Shown: positions 1 through 8,540 of the stretch, in pieces
Numbering within the stretch: the first letter of the stretch is position 1
Layout of the letters: each line of letters begins with the position of its first letter
NCBI GenBank assembly: GCA_022781515.1
Contig: JALETI010000020.1
Location: forward strand, 1-46,607
Length of the DNA: 46,607 nt
Reading direction: 5' to 3'
Source: Lachnospiraceae bacterium
GTDB lineage: Bacteria > Bacillota > Clostridia > Lachnospirales > Lachnospiraceae
The notes under the pieces: generated by a model
What the model saw: only the letters and a program-made list of their open reading frames with translations
The model's database searches: none
What the model was told of the DNA's origin: nothing
Program-made: the position numbers and the translations under genes

Positions 1-1955
1 TTGTAGCCATACAGTTCTGATAACGGAACTTCTGCTGTAATAACCTGTTTGCCGTTAGCAAGATGATCCATACCAAGAACACGTCCTCTTCTCTTGTTCA
101 TGTCACCCATAACGTCGCCTGCGAAACTGTTGGGTACGGTAACAGCCAGTGTTACAATGGGCTCAAGCAGTACAGGAGAAGCTTTCATGATACCTTCTTT
201 GAATGCAAGAATAGTAGCTGTCTTAAACGCCATTTCAGAAGAATCTACAGGATGATATTTACCATCTGTCAGAGTTGCTTTTACACCAACTACAGGATAA
301 CCTGCGATCGGTCCCTTGAGAACGGATTCCTGAAGGCCCTTTTCAACTGCAGGGAAGAAGTTCTTGGGAACAGCGCCGCCCACAACTCTTTCTGCAAATT
401 CATAGGATTTTTCAAGATCACCCAGAGGTTCGAAATCCATAACAACAACACCGTACTGACCATGGCCGCCGGACTGTTTCTTATGTGTACCGGTAACGGT
501 TGCTTTCTTACGGATGGTTTCACGGAATGCAACCTTGGGCTGTGACAGTTCCACTTCTACTTTATAACGATCTGCCAGTCTGCTTACCGCAACTTCAATC
601 TGCTGCTCGCCGATACCATAAATCAGAGTCTGTCTGTTTTCTGCATCGTTCACAGTCTTCAGGGTCTTATCTTCATCCATCAGTTTGGCAAATGCAGCTG
701 CAACCTTGTCATCGTCACCCTTCTTCACTGCTTTATAGCGCATGCAGGTATAAGGTGTGGACAGATCCGGTTTCGCATAAGCAACCTGTGCACCCTTCAT
801 GGCAAATGTATCTCCTGTTGCAAGACCGGTCTTTGCAACTGCACCGATGTCACCTGCTGTCAGTTCAGGTACTTCAATTGCTTCTTTACCGCGAAGAATA
901 TACAATCTGGATACTTTTTCTTCTTTTTCCTGATTTACATTGTACAGAGGCATATCAGCCTTTAAGGTACCGGTGATCACCTTAAACATGGAATATTTGC
1001 CTATAAAAGGATCAACCAGTGTCTTAAATACACGTGCACTCATATATTTGTTTGCATCGATATCGACGGGAACCATTTCACCGGTTGCAATATCATTGCC
1101 GTAAACAAATTTGCTGGAAGGGGCAGGTAAATACTTACGGATAACATACATAAGCATCTTCATACCCTGTGCATTCATACCGGAACCCATCAATACAGGT
1201 ACAATAGAGCCATCTACCACATTACTCTTCAGCGCATCCTGAATTTCTTCATATGTAAATTCATCACCTTCAAAATAACGTTCCATTAACTCTTCACTGG
1301 TTTCAGCAACTGCTTCCAGCAGGGAGTCACGGGAAATGGATACATGTTTTTCAAGATAATCCGGAATCGGGCATTCTTCAAATTCGCTGGTATTGCCGAT
1401 AAAACGACGGCCTTCCATCTTGATTACATTAACGAAACCAACGAATTTTTCATTTTCACGCATGGGAACATAGAACGGTGCAACTTTACGTCCGAACTGT
1501 TCATTCAGCTGCAGCATAACATTCTTAAAGCTTGCCTGGTCATCATCCATACCGGTTACAAAGAAGAGACGGGGAAGTTCGTTCTTTTCGCAGATTTCCC
1601 ATGCCTTCTGTGTACCCACTTCAACACCTGATTTACCGTTTACAACGATAATAGCAGCATCCGCTGCACTGACTGCTTCTTCTACTTCACCAACAAAATC
1701 AAAGTATCCGGGGGTATCAATGATATTAATCTTAATGCCTTCCCACTCTACGGGAACCACACTTGCACCGATGGAAAACTGACGTTTAATCTCTTCTTTA
1801 TCAAAATCGCTGATTGTATTGCCATCTGCCACTTTGCCCATTCTGGGAGTTACACCTGCTACATAAGCCATAGCCTCAACCAGAGTTGTTTTGCCGGCAC
1901 CACCGTGTCCCAATACTACAACGTTACGAATTTTCTCAGTTTCATAAACGTTCAT
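1..1955 (-). CDS. EF-G-like translational GTPase (EF-G paralogue), 3' end outside window
   Basis: This gene is missing from the ORF track because it has no stop inside the window; I read it from the reverse complement. The start is an ATG with GGAGG six bases upstream. The protein begins MNVYETEKIRNVVVLGHGGAGKTT, with the P-loop at about residues 16-23, and has IDTPGYFDF as G3. About 651 residues are visible of a family length near 690, so only the C-terminal tip is lost. Domains II-V of the EF-G fold follow, including a domain IV stretch HKKQSGGHGQYG. The G2 region reads KRQFSI instead of RGITI and the G4 region reads VTGMDDD instead of NKMD, so this is a divergent paralogue rather than the housekeeping translocase. 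Its substrate step is unknown; a ribosome-associated GTPase is the safe call. Confidence 0.9.
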   Translation of the reverse strand, partial: MNVYETEKIRNVVVLGHGGAGKTTLVEAMAYVAGVTPRMGKVADGNTISDFDKEEIKRQFSIGASVVPVEWEGIKINIIDTPGYFDFVGEVEEAVSAADAAIIVVNGKSGVEVGTQKAWEICEKNELPRLFFVTGMDDDQASFKNVMLQLNEQFGRKVAPFYVPMRENEKFVGFVNVIKMEGRRFIGNTSEFEECPIPDYLEKHVSISRDSLLEAVAETSEELMERYFEGDEFTYEEIQDALKSNVVDGSIVPVLMGSGMNAQGMKMLMYVIRKYLPAPSSKFVYGNDIATGEMVPVDIDANKYMSARVFKTLVDPFIGKYSMFKVITGTLKADMPLYNVNQEKEEKVSRLYILRGKEAIEVPELTAGDIGAVAKTGLATGDTFAMKGAQVAYAKPDLSTPYTCMRYKAVKKGDDDKVAAAFAKLMDEDKTLKTVNDAENRQTLIYGIGEQQIEVAVSRLADRYKVEVELSQPKVAFRETIRKKATVTGTHKKQSGGHGQYGVVVMDFEPLGDLEKSYEFAERVVGGAVPKNFFPAVEKGLQESVLKGPIAGYPVVGVKATLTDGKYHPVDSSEMAFKTATILAFKEGIMKASPVLLEPIVTLAVTVPNSFAGDVMGDMNKRRGRVLGMDHLANGKQVITAEVPLSELYGY

Positions 1956-2234
1956 TCTATTACCTCCAAAACTTATATATTTAGCAAGGCTTTAAAAGCT
2001 TTGCCGAAATTCTGAATAAAGGGAAATCGACCACACTTTATTCGCATGGGTATATTTTACTAAAATATTCAGAAAAAAACAAGTATTTCATTCATTTTAT
2101 ACGATTTTTTTCAGCATCATCTGAATCTGTGCAGTGATTTCTGTATCTTTTTCAGTACATTTTCCATATAAAAGATGATTTGGATACTGATATACCATTG
2201 AAATGATAATTTAATAATTTAAAGCATGAAATCA

Positions 2235-2263
2235 TTGACAAACAGATGGGGTTCTATTAAAAT
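2235..2263 (+). promoter_or_regulatory. Sigma-A-type promoter of tyrA-aroA
   Basis: TTGACA at 2235-2240, a 17-base spacer, then TAAAAT at 2258-2263. Transcription would start near 2270 and give a leader of about 160 bases that contains an antisense-oriented copy of the dispersed repeat. No promoter is evident elsewhere in the 476-bp gap between the EF-G-like gene and tyrA. Confidence 0.65.
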
Positions 2264-2282
2264 GTAACATGCAGTTTACAGG

Positions 2283-2308
2283 AAAATACATTTTAAAAAT
2301 ACATTTTA
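2283..2308. repeat. Perfect 13-bp tandem duplication
   Basis: AAAATACATTTTA occurs twice head-to-tail at 2283-2295 and 2296-2308, in the tyrA leader just before the dispersed repeat copy. Confidence 0.9.
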
Positions 2309-2323
2309 TATAAAATGATTCCT

Positions 2324-2413
2324 GTCCGGCGGGATGTGCACGGATTCAAACGGGATACAATTTGCTTTGCAAACCGAATCCGGTACCGGATTTCCGCAAA
2401 CGTCGATTTGAAT
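2324..2413 (-). repeat. Dispersed structured repeat, copy 1 (tyrA leader)
   Basis: On the minus strand this stretch aligns over about 90 bases with copy 2 at 29265. A long shared block is CGGATTCGGTTTGCAAAGC. It contains a perfect 16-bp palindrome AATCCGGTACCGGATT at 2377-2392. It also holds nested inverted arms CGGATTC/GAATCCG around the small hairpin TTTGC-AAA-GCAAA. It ends only a few bases before the tyrA ribosome binding site. The reading frame passing through it produces the spurious 39-residue N-terminal extension of TyrA in the ORF track. Confidence 0.85.
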
Positions 2414-2431
2414 TTGAAAGGAAATAAAAAC

Positions 2432-3532
2432 ATGTTTACTGTTGGATTTATCGGTCTTGGACTGATTGGCGGTTCGATCGCCAGATGCATCCGGGAACGT
2501 CATCCGGATTACCATATGATCGCCTGCGGTGCTTCCATACAAACACTGCATATGGCCCTCGAAGAACAGGTTGTTGATGAAATCTTCCCGGAAGCAGATA
2601 CCAATCTTTCCCGGTGCGATCTGATTTTTCTCTGTGCACCTGTTGAATACAATATTGCATACCTGAAAACACTGAAAAAAATCATTTCCGACACCTGCCT
2701 GATTACGGATGTGGGGAGCACGAAAGCGGAAATTCATGAAGAGGTCATTCGCCTTAACATGGAGGACCGTTTTATCGGCGGCCATCCCATGGCAGGTTCC
2801 GAAAAAAGCGGATTTAAGCATTCCAATACCCATTTACTGGAGAATGCATGGTATGTCCTGACTCCCAATGATAAAACCACTCCCGAATCACTGGATCTGA
2901 TGCTGGAATGTGTTCATGACTGCCGTGCACAGCATATTGTTCTGGACTACAAAGAACATGATCGGATTGTTGCAGCCATCAGTCATGTCCCTCATCTGAT
3001 TGCAGCCGGTCTTGTCAATCTGGTTCAGGATAACGACAATACCCTTCAGCAGATGAAACAGCTTGCCGCAGGCGGATTTAAGGATATCACCCGTATTGCA
3101 TCCTCCTCTCCCATCATGTGGGAGCAGATCTGTACCAGCAATACGGCACCGATTGCCGATATCCTGCGTAAATATATCACGATTATGGAAAATATTCTTG
3201 AGGATGTGGAAAAGAAAGATGGTGCTTCCATCAATCATTTCTTTGAAAAATCAAGAGATTATCGAAATACCATTTCCGATAAGCCAAAAGCAATCGGATA
3301 CATAAAGCCCGAGTATTCCATCTACTGCGACATTGTGGATCGTGCCGGTGCAATTGCAACCCTTGCCACCACGCTGTCAACCCATCAGATCAGTATTAAA
3401 AATATTGGTATTATTCACAACAGAAGTTTTGAAGATGGTGCCCTTAAAATCGAATTCTATACAGAAGAAGCCATGGAAAAAGCAATTGAGGTTCTTGTGA
3501 AATGGAATTATACTATAATAAGAAGAAGCTGA
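2432..3532 (+). CDS. tyrA: Prephenate dehydrogenase with C-terminal ACT domain
   Basis: It oxidatively decarboxylates prephenate to 4-hydroxyphenylpyruvate in tyrosine synthesis. The start is set at the ATG preceded by AAAGGA; the longer ORF begins inside a repeat, and residue 1 here leads straight into the Rossmann strand MFTVGFIGLGLIGGS (GxGxxG at residues 8-13). The motif GGHPMAGSEKSG in the middle of the protein is typical of this family. The last 70 or so residues (from about YSIYCDIVDRAG) look like an ACT domain, so feedback control by tyrosine is likely. Length is 366 residues, normal for the ACT-bearing Firmicute form. No chorismate mutase domain is fused. aroA follows after 72 bases, presumably co-transcribed. 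Confidence 0.93.
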   Translation: MFTVGFIGLGLIGGSIARCIRERHPDYHMIACGASIQTLHMALEEQVVDEIFPEADTNLSRCDLIFLCAPVEYNIAYLKTLKKIISDTCLITDVGSTKAEIHEEVIRLNMEDRFIGGHPMAGSEKSGFKHSNTHLLENAWYVLTPNDKTTPESLDLMLECVHDCRAQHIVLDYKEHDRIVAAISHVPHLIAAGLVNLVQDNDNTLQQMKQLAAGGFKDITRIASSSPIMWEQICTSNTAPIADILRKYITIMENILEDVEKKDGASINHFFEKSRDYRNTISDKPKAIGYIKPEYSIYCDIVDRAGAIATLATTLSTHQISIKNIGIIHNRSFEDGALKIEFYTEEAMEKAIEVLVKWNYTIIRRS

Positions 3533-3604
3533 TGAATCTGTTTGAAAAAAAAGCAGATCCATCCATTTGATATGATTTGCATTGAAAGCAGAAAGGATTT
3601 TTTT

Positions 3605-4882
3605 ATGAAGTTTTCCAAATCAGGACCATTAAAGGGAACTGTAACCATTCCCGGAGACAAATCCATATCCCACAGAAGTGTCATGTTCGGATCCATTGCC
3701 CGGGGAACGACTGAAATCACCGGATTTCTGCAGGGCGCTGACTGTCTTTCCACCATCTCCTGTTTTGAAAAAATGGGGATTCAGATTGAAAATACCGGCA
3801 GTTCTGTTCTTGTTCACGGAAACGGTCTTCACGGTCTGAAGGCACCGGAACAGATACTGGACTGCGGAAACAGCGGCACAACAACCCGACTGATTTCCGG
3901 TATTCTTGCCGCTCAGAACTTCAGCTGTACCCTTACAGGTGATGATTCCATTCAGAAAAGACCCATGAAGCGAATTATGGAACCTCTTTCCATGATGGGA
4001 GCTCAGATTTCCAGCCTCCGCAGCAACGGCTGTGCCCCTCTTCAGATTACCGGTTCTCCATTACACGGAATCCATTATACATCCAAAGTGGCTTCAGCCC
4101 AGGTTAAGTCCTCCATACTGCTGGCCGGTCTGTATGCTGACGGCGAAACCTCTGTTACGGAACCTGCCCTTTCCAGAAATCATTCGGAAATCATGCTGAA
4201 GTATTTTGGAGCAGATATCCGTTCGGAAGGATGTACAGCCTCCATCCGTCCTGCTGAAGAGTTATACGGCCAGAAGATCACCGTTCCCGGTGATATTTCA
4301 TCTGCTGCCTATTTCATTGCGGCAGCCCTGATTGTTCCCGGATCGGAAGTTCTCATCAAAGATGTCGGCATCAATCCCACCAGGGACGGTATGCTGCGGG
4401 TATGCAGGGAAATGGGAGCGGATATTGAACTTCTGAACCCTGTCTACGACGATGGAGAACCCCGGGCAGATCTCCTGATTCGCCACAGCCATCTGAAAGC
4501 CATGGAAATCAAAGGCGATCTGATTCCGGCGCTGATTGATGAAATTCCCGTTATTGCTGTGATGGCATGTGCGGCAGAGGGCAATACAGTCATCAAAGAT
4601 GCAGCAGAACTGCGGGTGAAGGAATCAGACCGCATCCTTACGGTTGCCAATAACCTGCGTGCACTGGGCGCTGATGTGGATGAGCTGGATGACGGTCTTG
4701 TCATTTACGGCGGCAAGCCATTAACCGGCGGTATCATTGAAAGTTATATGGACCATCGTATCGCCATGAGTTTTGCAGTCGGTTCTCTGATCGCAAATGG
4801 TGAGACCGATATCAGAAATGCAGAATGCGTCAATATATCGTATCCCGGATTTTATGAAGATCTGGAAAAATTGAAGCATTAA
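3605..4882 (+). CDS. aroA: 3-phosphoshikimate 1-carboxyvinyltransferase (EPSP synthase)
   Basis: It transfers the enolpyruvyl group of PEP to shikimate-3-phosphate in the shikimate pathway. Start chosen at MKFSKSGPLKGTVTIPGDKS, with GAAAGGA upstream; the ORF track extends 21 residues further to a TTG. The hallmark motifs are GDKSISHR near the N-terminus, LDCGNSGTTTRL around residue 80, and LRVKESDR toward the C-terminal third. The protein is 425 residues, the usual family size. The G-A-like inhibitor loop reads GNSGTT, a common microbial variant. It is the second gene of the tyrA operon and is followed by a strong terminator. Confidence 0.96.
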   Translation: MKFSKSGPLKGTVTIPGDKSISHRSVMFGSIARGTTEITGFLQGADCLSTISCFEKMGIQIENTGSSVLVHGNGLHGLKAPEQILDCGNSGTTTRLISGILAAQNFSCTLTGDDSIQKRPMKRIMEPLSMMGAQISSLRSNGCAPLQITGSPLHGIHYTSKVASAQVKSSILLAGLYADGETSVTEPALSRNHSEIMLKYFGADIRSEGCTASIRPAEELYGQKITVPGDISSAAYFIAAALIVPGSEVLIKDVGINPTRDGMLRVCREMGADIELLNPVYDDGEPRADLLIRHSHLKAMEIKGDLIPALIDEIPVIAVMACAAEGNTVIKDAAELRVKESDRILTVANNLRALGADVDELDDGLVIYGGKPLTGGIIESYMDHRIAMSFAVGSLIANGETDIRNAECVNISYPGFYEDLEKLKH

Positions 4883-4911
4883 ATAAGTATAATTTAACAG
4901 GTATATACCGT

Positions 4912-4965
4912 AAAATCTCCTGTCCTTTTGTATCTTTAAGATATGCAAATGCACAGGAGATTTTT
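4912..4965 (+). terminator. Rho-independent terminator of tyrA-aroA
   Basis: Inverted arms AAAATCTCCTGT and ACAGGAGATTTTT flank a loop of about 29 bases and end in a T-run, 30 bases after the aroA stop. Confidence 0.75.
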
Positions 4966-5024
4966 GCATCTGGCACACTTTTCATGTAAATCTGCCTGCT
5001 CTGAACCAGTACAGCGAATAGAAA

Positions 5025-5054
5025 TTGACAGATATATTCTTTACATGTTATAAT
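5025..5054 (+). promoter_or_regulatory. Sigma-A-type promoter of hydE
   Basis: TTGACA at 5025-5030, an 18-base spacer, TATAAT at 5049-5054, with TG shortly before the -10. The transcript would start near 5061 and the ATG of hydE is at 5128. Confidence 0.75.
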
Positions 5055-5127
5055 TCATATAAATGTACTAGGAAAAGTGTAGCAAATAAACTGAAAATGA
5101 TAATACAGTACATGTTACGGAGGGGTT

Positions 5128-6174
5128 ATGTTGAACGGGATTCATTTAGCAGAAAAACTGATCAGAAATCATGAACTATCCATGGACGAATATGTGAAAC
5201 TGCTGGAACAGTATCAGAATCAGGATATTGTAAAGCTGCTGGCTGATGAAGCTGTCAGACTGAGAAAACAGTATTATGGGGACAAAGTATATACACGGGG
5301 GCTGATTGAATTTACCAATTACTGCAAAAACAACTGCTATTACTGCGGAATCCGTGCCGGAAACCGCAATGCAGTCCGATATCGTCTGACAGAAGAGGAG
5401 ATTCTTTCCTGCTGTGAAGAAGGATACCGTCTTGGTTTTCATACCTTTGTCCTTCAGGGCGGTGAAGATCCCTATTATACAGATGACCGGATGGTGGAGA
5501 TTATCCGAAGTATAAAAACTCGCTTTCCTGACTGTGCGCTGACTTTGTCAATCGGTGAAAAATCCGAGGAAAGTTACCGCCGTTTCCGGGAAGCCGGTGC
5601 CGACCGATATCTTCTGAGACACGAAACGGCCAATGACGAGCATTACCGAAAACTTCATCCTGAAAGTATGAGTCTGGCGGCAAGAAAACAGTGTCTGTAT
5701 ACACTGAAAAAACTGGGATACCAGACAGGCGCAGGATTTATGGTGGGTTCTCCGGGACAGACTTATCACCATATCGCAGAAGATCTGATTTTTCTGAAAG
5801 ACCTGAAACCGCAGATGGTGGGAATCGGTCCCTTCATTCCGCATCATGATACGATATTTGCAAAGGAAAGCGCCGGTAGTGTGGAGATGACTCTGTTTTT
5901 GCTTTCCATCATCCGTATCATCCTTCCACAGGTGCTGCTCCCTGCAACCACAGCGCTTGGAACCATGGATCCCCAGGGCAGAGAGAAGGGACTGCAAGCG
6001 GGAGCAAATGTGGTCATGCCGAACCTTTCACCGGTAAAAAACAGAAAACAGTACGAGCTTTATGACAATAAAATCTGTATCGGAGAAGAGGCTGCCCAGT
6101 GCTGGGGATGCCTTTCCGCACGGGTGGAAAAGGCCGGTTATCACCTGGTAAGTGACCGCGGCGATGCAGTATAA
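5128..6174 (+). CDS. hydE: [FeFe]-hydrogenase maturase, radical SAM protein HydE
   Basis: HydE acts with HydF and HydG in building the diiron subcluster of the hydrogenase H-cluster. The radical SAM signature CxxxCxxC is at Cys66, Cys70 and Cys73 (NYCKNNCYYCGIR). Other family marks are FVLQGGEDPYY, RHETANDEHY and MVGSPGQTYHHIAEDL. Length is 348 residues, as usual. The start has ACGGAGGGG eight bases upstream and a good promoter. It is monocistronic here: neither hydF, hydG nor a hydrogenase is in the window. The related radical SAM proteins BioB and PylB are less likely given the HE-T-N-x-x-H-Y pattern and the length. Confidence 0.9.
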   Translation: MLNGIHLAEKLIRNHELSMDEYVKLLEQYQNQDIVKLLADEAVRLRKQYYGDKVYTRGLIEFTNYCKNNCYYCGIRAGNRNAVRYRLTEEEILSCCEEGYRLGFHTFVLQGGEDPYYTDDRMVEIIRSIKTRFPDCALTLSIGEKSEESYRRFREAGADRYLLRHETANDEHYRKLHPESMSLAARKQCLYTLKKLGYQTGAGFMVGSPGQTYHHIAEDLIFLKDLKPQMVGIGPFIPHHDTIFAKESAGSVEMTLFLLSIIRIILPQVLLPATTALGTMDPQGREKGLQAGANVVMPNLSPVKNRKQYELYDNKICIGEEAAQCWGCLSARVEKAGYHLVSDRGDAV

Positions 6175-6184
6175 ATTACGAACA

Positions 6185-6274
6185 AATTTACCCCCTTCAA
6201 CAGAATTACCTGTAATTTGCTTTGTAAAATCAACAAACTAAATTCAGATAGTATCCTATTGAAGGGGGTAAATT
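6185..6274. terminator. Long inverted repeat between convergent hydE and htpG
   Basis: AATTTACCCCCTTCAA (6185-6200) is perfectly repeated in inverse at 6259-6274, enclosing a 58-base loop. It sits between two convergent genes, so a bidirectional transcription barrier is likely. However, there is no clean T-run and the loop is long, so a small mobile-element remnant is an alternative. Confidence 0.5.
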
Positions 6275-6320
6275 ATTTACATATTATTTTATCTGGTATA
6301 TTCCCTGCTGTTTCCGTCGA

Positions 6321-8315
6321 TTACTGATTCATCTCCAGCATGATCTTGTTGGTTCTTGTTACGAATTCAGCCATTCTTTCAGGACTCAGACTGCCATGTT
6401 TTAACAGAGCCAAATCATAAAGCTGTGCACAGATATCAGCTGTATTGGCAGCTTCTTCATTCTTCATGATATAGTCAACCAGAGGATGGTTTGCATTGAG
6501 AACCAGCTTCAGGTCTTTGCCGCCGAACATGGATGCGTCCATGCCATACATCTTCATCATATCCTGCATTCTGCGTCCTTCTTCTGAGAAGGTGATTACA
6601 GATGCCACGTCTGCATCTTTCAGCTTTTCAACGGCAATTTCCACAGTTTCTTCCGGCATCACTTTCTTGAACAGTTCACCCATGGCTTTGGTGGCTTCTT
6701 CCAGTGACTTCTTCTGTTCTTCATCGGTTTCATCTTTAAAAATATCGTTCAGATCGGAGTCAACACGGATGAATTTCAGACCTTCATTTGCCTGTTCCAG
6801 ATGCTGAATATAAGGTGTATCAATCTTCTGGTTCAGTACAACCACTTCGATTTCTTCATTGGTAAACATGGTAATATACTGAGCCTGCGCTTTGGTATCG
6901 TCTGTATAGAATACCTTATTTTCGTATTTCTCTTTATTCTTTTCCAGCTCATCTGCCAGTGTGACAAATTTACCTTCTGTTGTATGATACAGCATGAAGT
7001 CTTTCATCTTCTTATCGAATTTTTCGTCTCTCAGGCAGCCGTACTTGATGAAAGGATTGATATCATCCCAGTACTTCTCGTAGTTTTCACGGTCCACCTT
7101 GCACATACCGGACAGCTTGTCTGCAACCTTTTTGGTGATATAATCGGAAATCTTCTTTACAAAACCATCGTTCTGCAATGCACTTCTGGATACATTCAAA
7201 GGAAGATCCGGACAGTCGATCACACCCTTTAACAGCATCAGGAATTCGGGAATAACCTCTTTGATATTGTCTGCAATGAATACCTGATTGTTGTACAGCT
7301 TGATTACGCCTTCTGCAGATTCATATTCGATATTGATCTTGGGGAAATACAGAATACCTTTCAGCTTGAAAGGATAGTCCATGTTCAGATGGATCCAGAA
7401 CAGAGGCTCCTTATAGTCATGGAATACTTTTCTGTAAAATTCTCTGTATTCTTCATCGGTACAGTCGTTGGGATGTTTGTTCCATAACGGATTAGTTTCA
7501 TTGACGGGAACCGGTCTCTTCTGAATCTTTGCCTTATTCTGAGCCGGTCTGATTTCAACCAGTTCTTTGGTTCCGTCTTCTTTCTCCACTTCTTCCGTTT
7601 CTGCATCCTCGGTAAAACGTTCTACAACCACATCGGTATCCAGCACTTCATCTTCATTGATGGTTTCGGTTTCAGGTTCTTTTCCTGCCACCTCCAGATA
7701 AATTTCAGAAGGCATAAAGGAACAATATTTTTCAAGGACTTCTTTTGCACGGTATTCGTTGCAGAATTCATAGCTGTCTTCGTTAAGATACAGCTTGATG
7801 GATGTACCGACTTCTGCTTTCTCACCAGCACTCATTTCAAAATCCACACCGGCTTCGGATTCCCAGTGAACAGCCTCCGATCCTTCTTTACAGGAAAGGG
7901 TATCAATTGTAACTTTATCTGCAACCATGAATGCAGAGTAGAATCCAAGCCCGAAATGACCGATGATCTGATCTTCATTGGTCTTATCTTTGTATTTTTC
8001 CAGGAAATCAGCTGCACCGGAAAAAGCGATCTGGTTAATGTACTCATCCACTTCCTCAAAGGTCATGCCAATACCATTATCAGAAATCGTGATTGACTTT
8101 TCTTCTGCATCAACGGCAATAGTGACTTTTGCTTTATAATTTTCAGGGAATGAATACTCTCCCATAACTTCCAGTTTTTTCAGCTTTGTAATTGCGTCAC
8201 ACGCATTGGAAACGAGTTCACGATAGAAAATATCATGATCTGAATACAGCCACTTTTTGATAATAGGGAAAATGTTTTCGCTGTTAATTGTTAAATTACC
8301 TGACTTTACTGCCAT
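6321..8315 (-). CDS. htpG: HSP90-family molecular chaperone HtpG
   Basis: ATP-dependent cytosolic chaperone. The N-terminal GHKL ATPase domain shows SNACDAITKL, DNGIGM and GHFGLGFYSAFMVADKV; the middle and C-terminal dimerisation domains follow, with RSALQ before residue 400. Start chosen at MAVKSGNLTINSE, with GGAG and AAGGA upstream; the ORF track adds 22 residues, whose first codon would lie only about 12 bases after the predicted transcription start. Length is 664 residues. An acidic charged linker (around residues 225-255) separates the first two domains, longer than in E. coli HtpG. It has its own promoter and a CIRCE operator, so heat-shock control by HrcA is likely. Confidence 0.97.
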   Translation of the reverse strand: MAVKSGNLTINSENIFPIIKKWLYSDHDIFYRELVSNACDAITKLKKLEVMGEYSFPENYKAKVTIAVDAEEKSITISDNGIGMTFEEVDEYINQIAFSGAADFLEKYKDKTNEDQIIGHFGLGFYSAFMVADKVTIDTLSCKEGSEAVHWESEAGVDFEMSAGEKAEVGTSIKLYLNEDSYEFCNEYRAKEVLEKYCSFMPSEIYLEVAGKEPETETINEDEVLDTDVVVERFTEDAETEEVEKEDGTKELVEIRPAQNKAKIQKRPVPVNETNPLWNKHPNDCTDEEYREFYRKVFHDYKEPLFWIHLNMDYPFKLKGILYFPKINIEYESAEGVIKLYNNQVFIADNIKEVIPEFLMLLKGVIDCPDLPLNVSRSALQNDGFVKKISDYITKKVADKLSGMCKVDRENYEKYWDDINPFIKYGCLRDEKFDKKMKDFMLYHTTEGKFVTLADELEKNKEKYENKVFYTDDTKAQAQYITMFTNEEIEVVVLNQKIDTPYIQHLEQANEGLKFIRVDSDLNDIFKDETDEEQKKSLEEATKAMGELFKKVMPEETVEIAVEKLKDADVASVITFSEEGRRMQDMMKMYGMDASMFGGKDLKLVLNANHPLVDYIMKNEEAANTADICAQLYDLALLKHGSLSPERMAEFVTRTNKIMLEMNQ

Positions 8316-8399
8316 GTCCTTCACTCCAATTCTCATATATTTCAAATTTGCTCCATCGAATACGGATGATGGAATATTCAATTTCGATGCAACACAGTT

Positions 8400-8428
8400 A
8401 TCATAATACCGTATGATTCATTTGTCAA
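8400..8428 (-). promoter_or_regulatory. Sigma-A-type promoter of htpG
   Basis: On the minus strand TTGACA (8428-8423), a 17-base spacer and TATGAT (8405-8400). The leader to the htpG ATG is about 80 bases. Confidence 0.8.
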
Positions 8429-8435
8429 GGAAAAA

Positions 8436-8462
8436 TTAGCACTCATTTAAGATGAGTGCTAA
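8436..8462. promoter_or_regulatory. CIRCE operator (HrcA binding site)
   Basis: TTAGCACTC, nine bases, GAGTGCTAA: an exact match to the CIRCE consensus. It lies seven bases upstream of the htpG -35 box rather than inside or downstream of the promoter. HrcA, the heat-shock repressor, binds this palindrome in Firmicutes; no hrcA gene is in the window. Confidence 0.95.
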
Positions 8463-8540
8463 TAATATACTCGTATTTAGAAAAAATCAGTGTTTTCGAG
8501 GCTGGCTCTGAACAGGAACAATAATTTGTATTTCTATATG

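Noticed and set aside
63-976. Plus-strand ORFs at the left end
   Set aside because: They are antisense shadows of the EF-G-like gene, which is conserved across the whole stretch in the minus frame.
2264-2431. T-box or other amino-acid attenuator in the tyrA leader
   Set aside because: No T-box sequence (AGGGTGGNACCGCG-like), no specifier stem and no terminator/antiterminator pair; the leader is occupied by the dispersed repeat.
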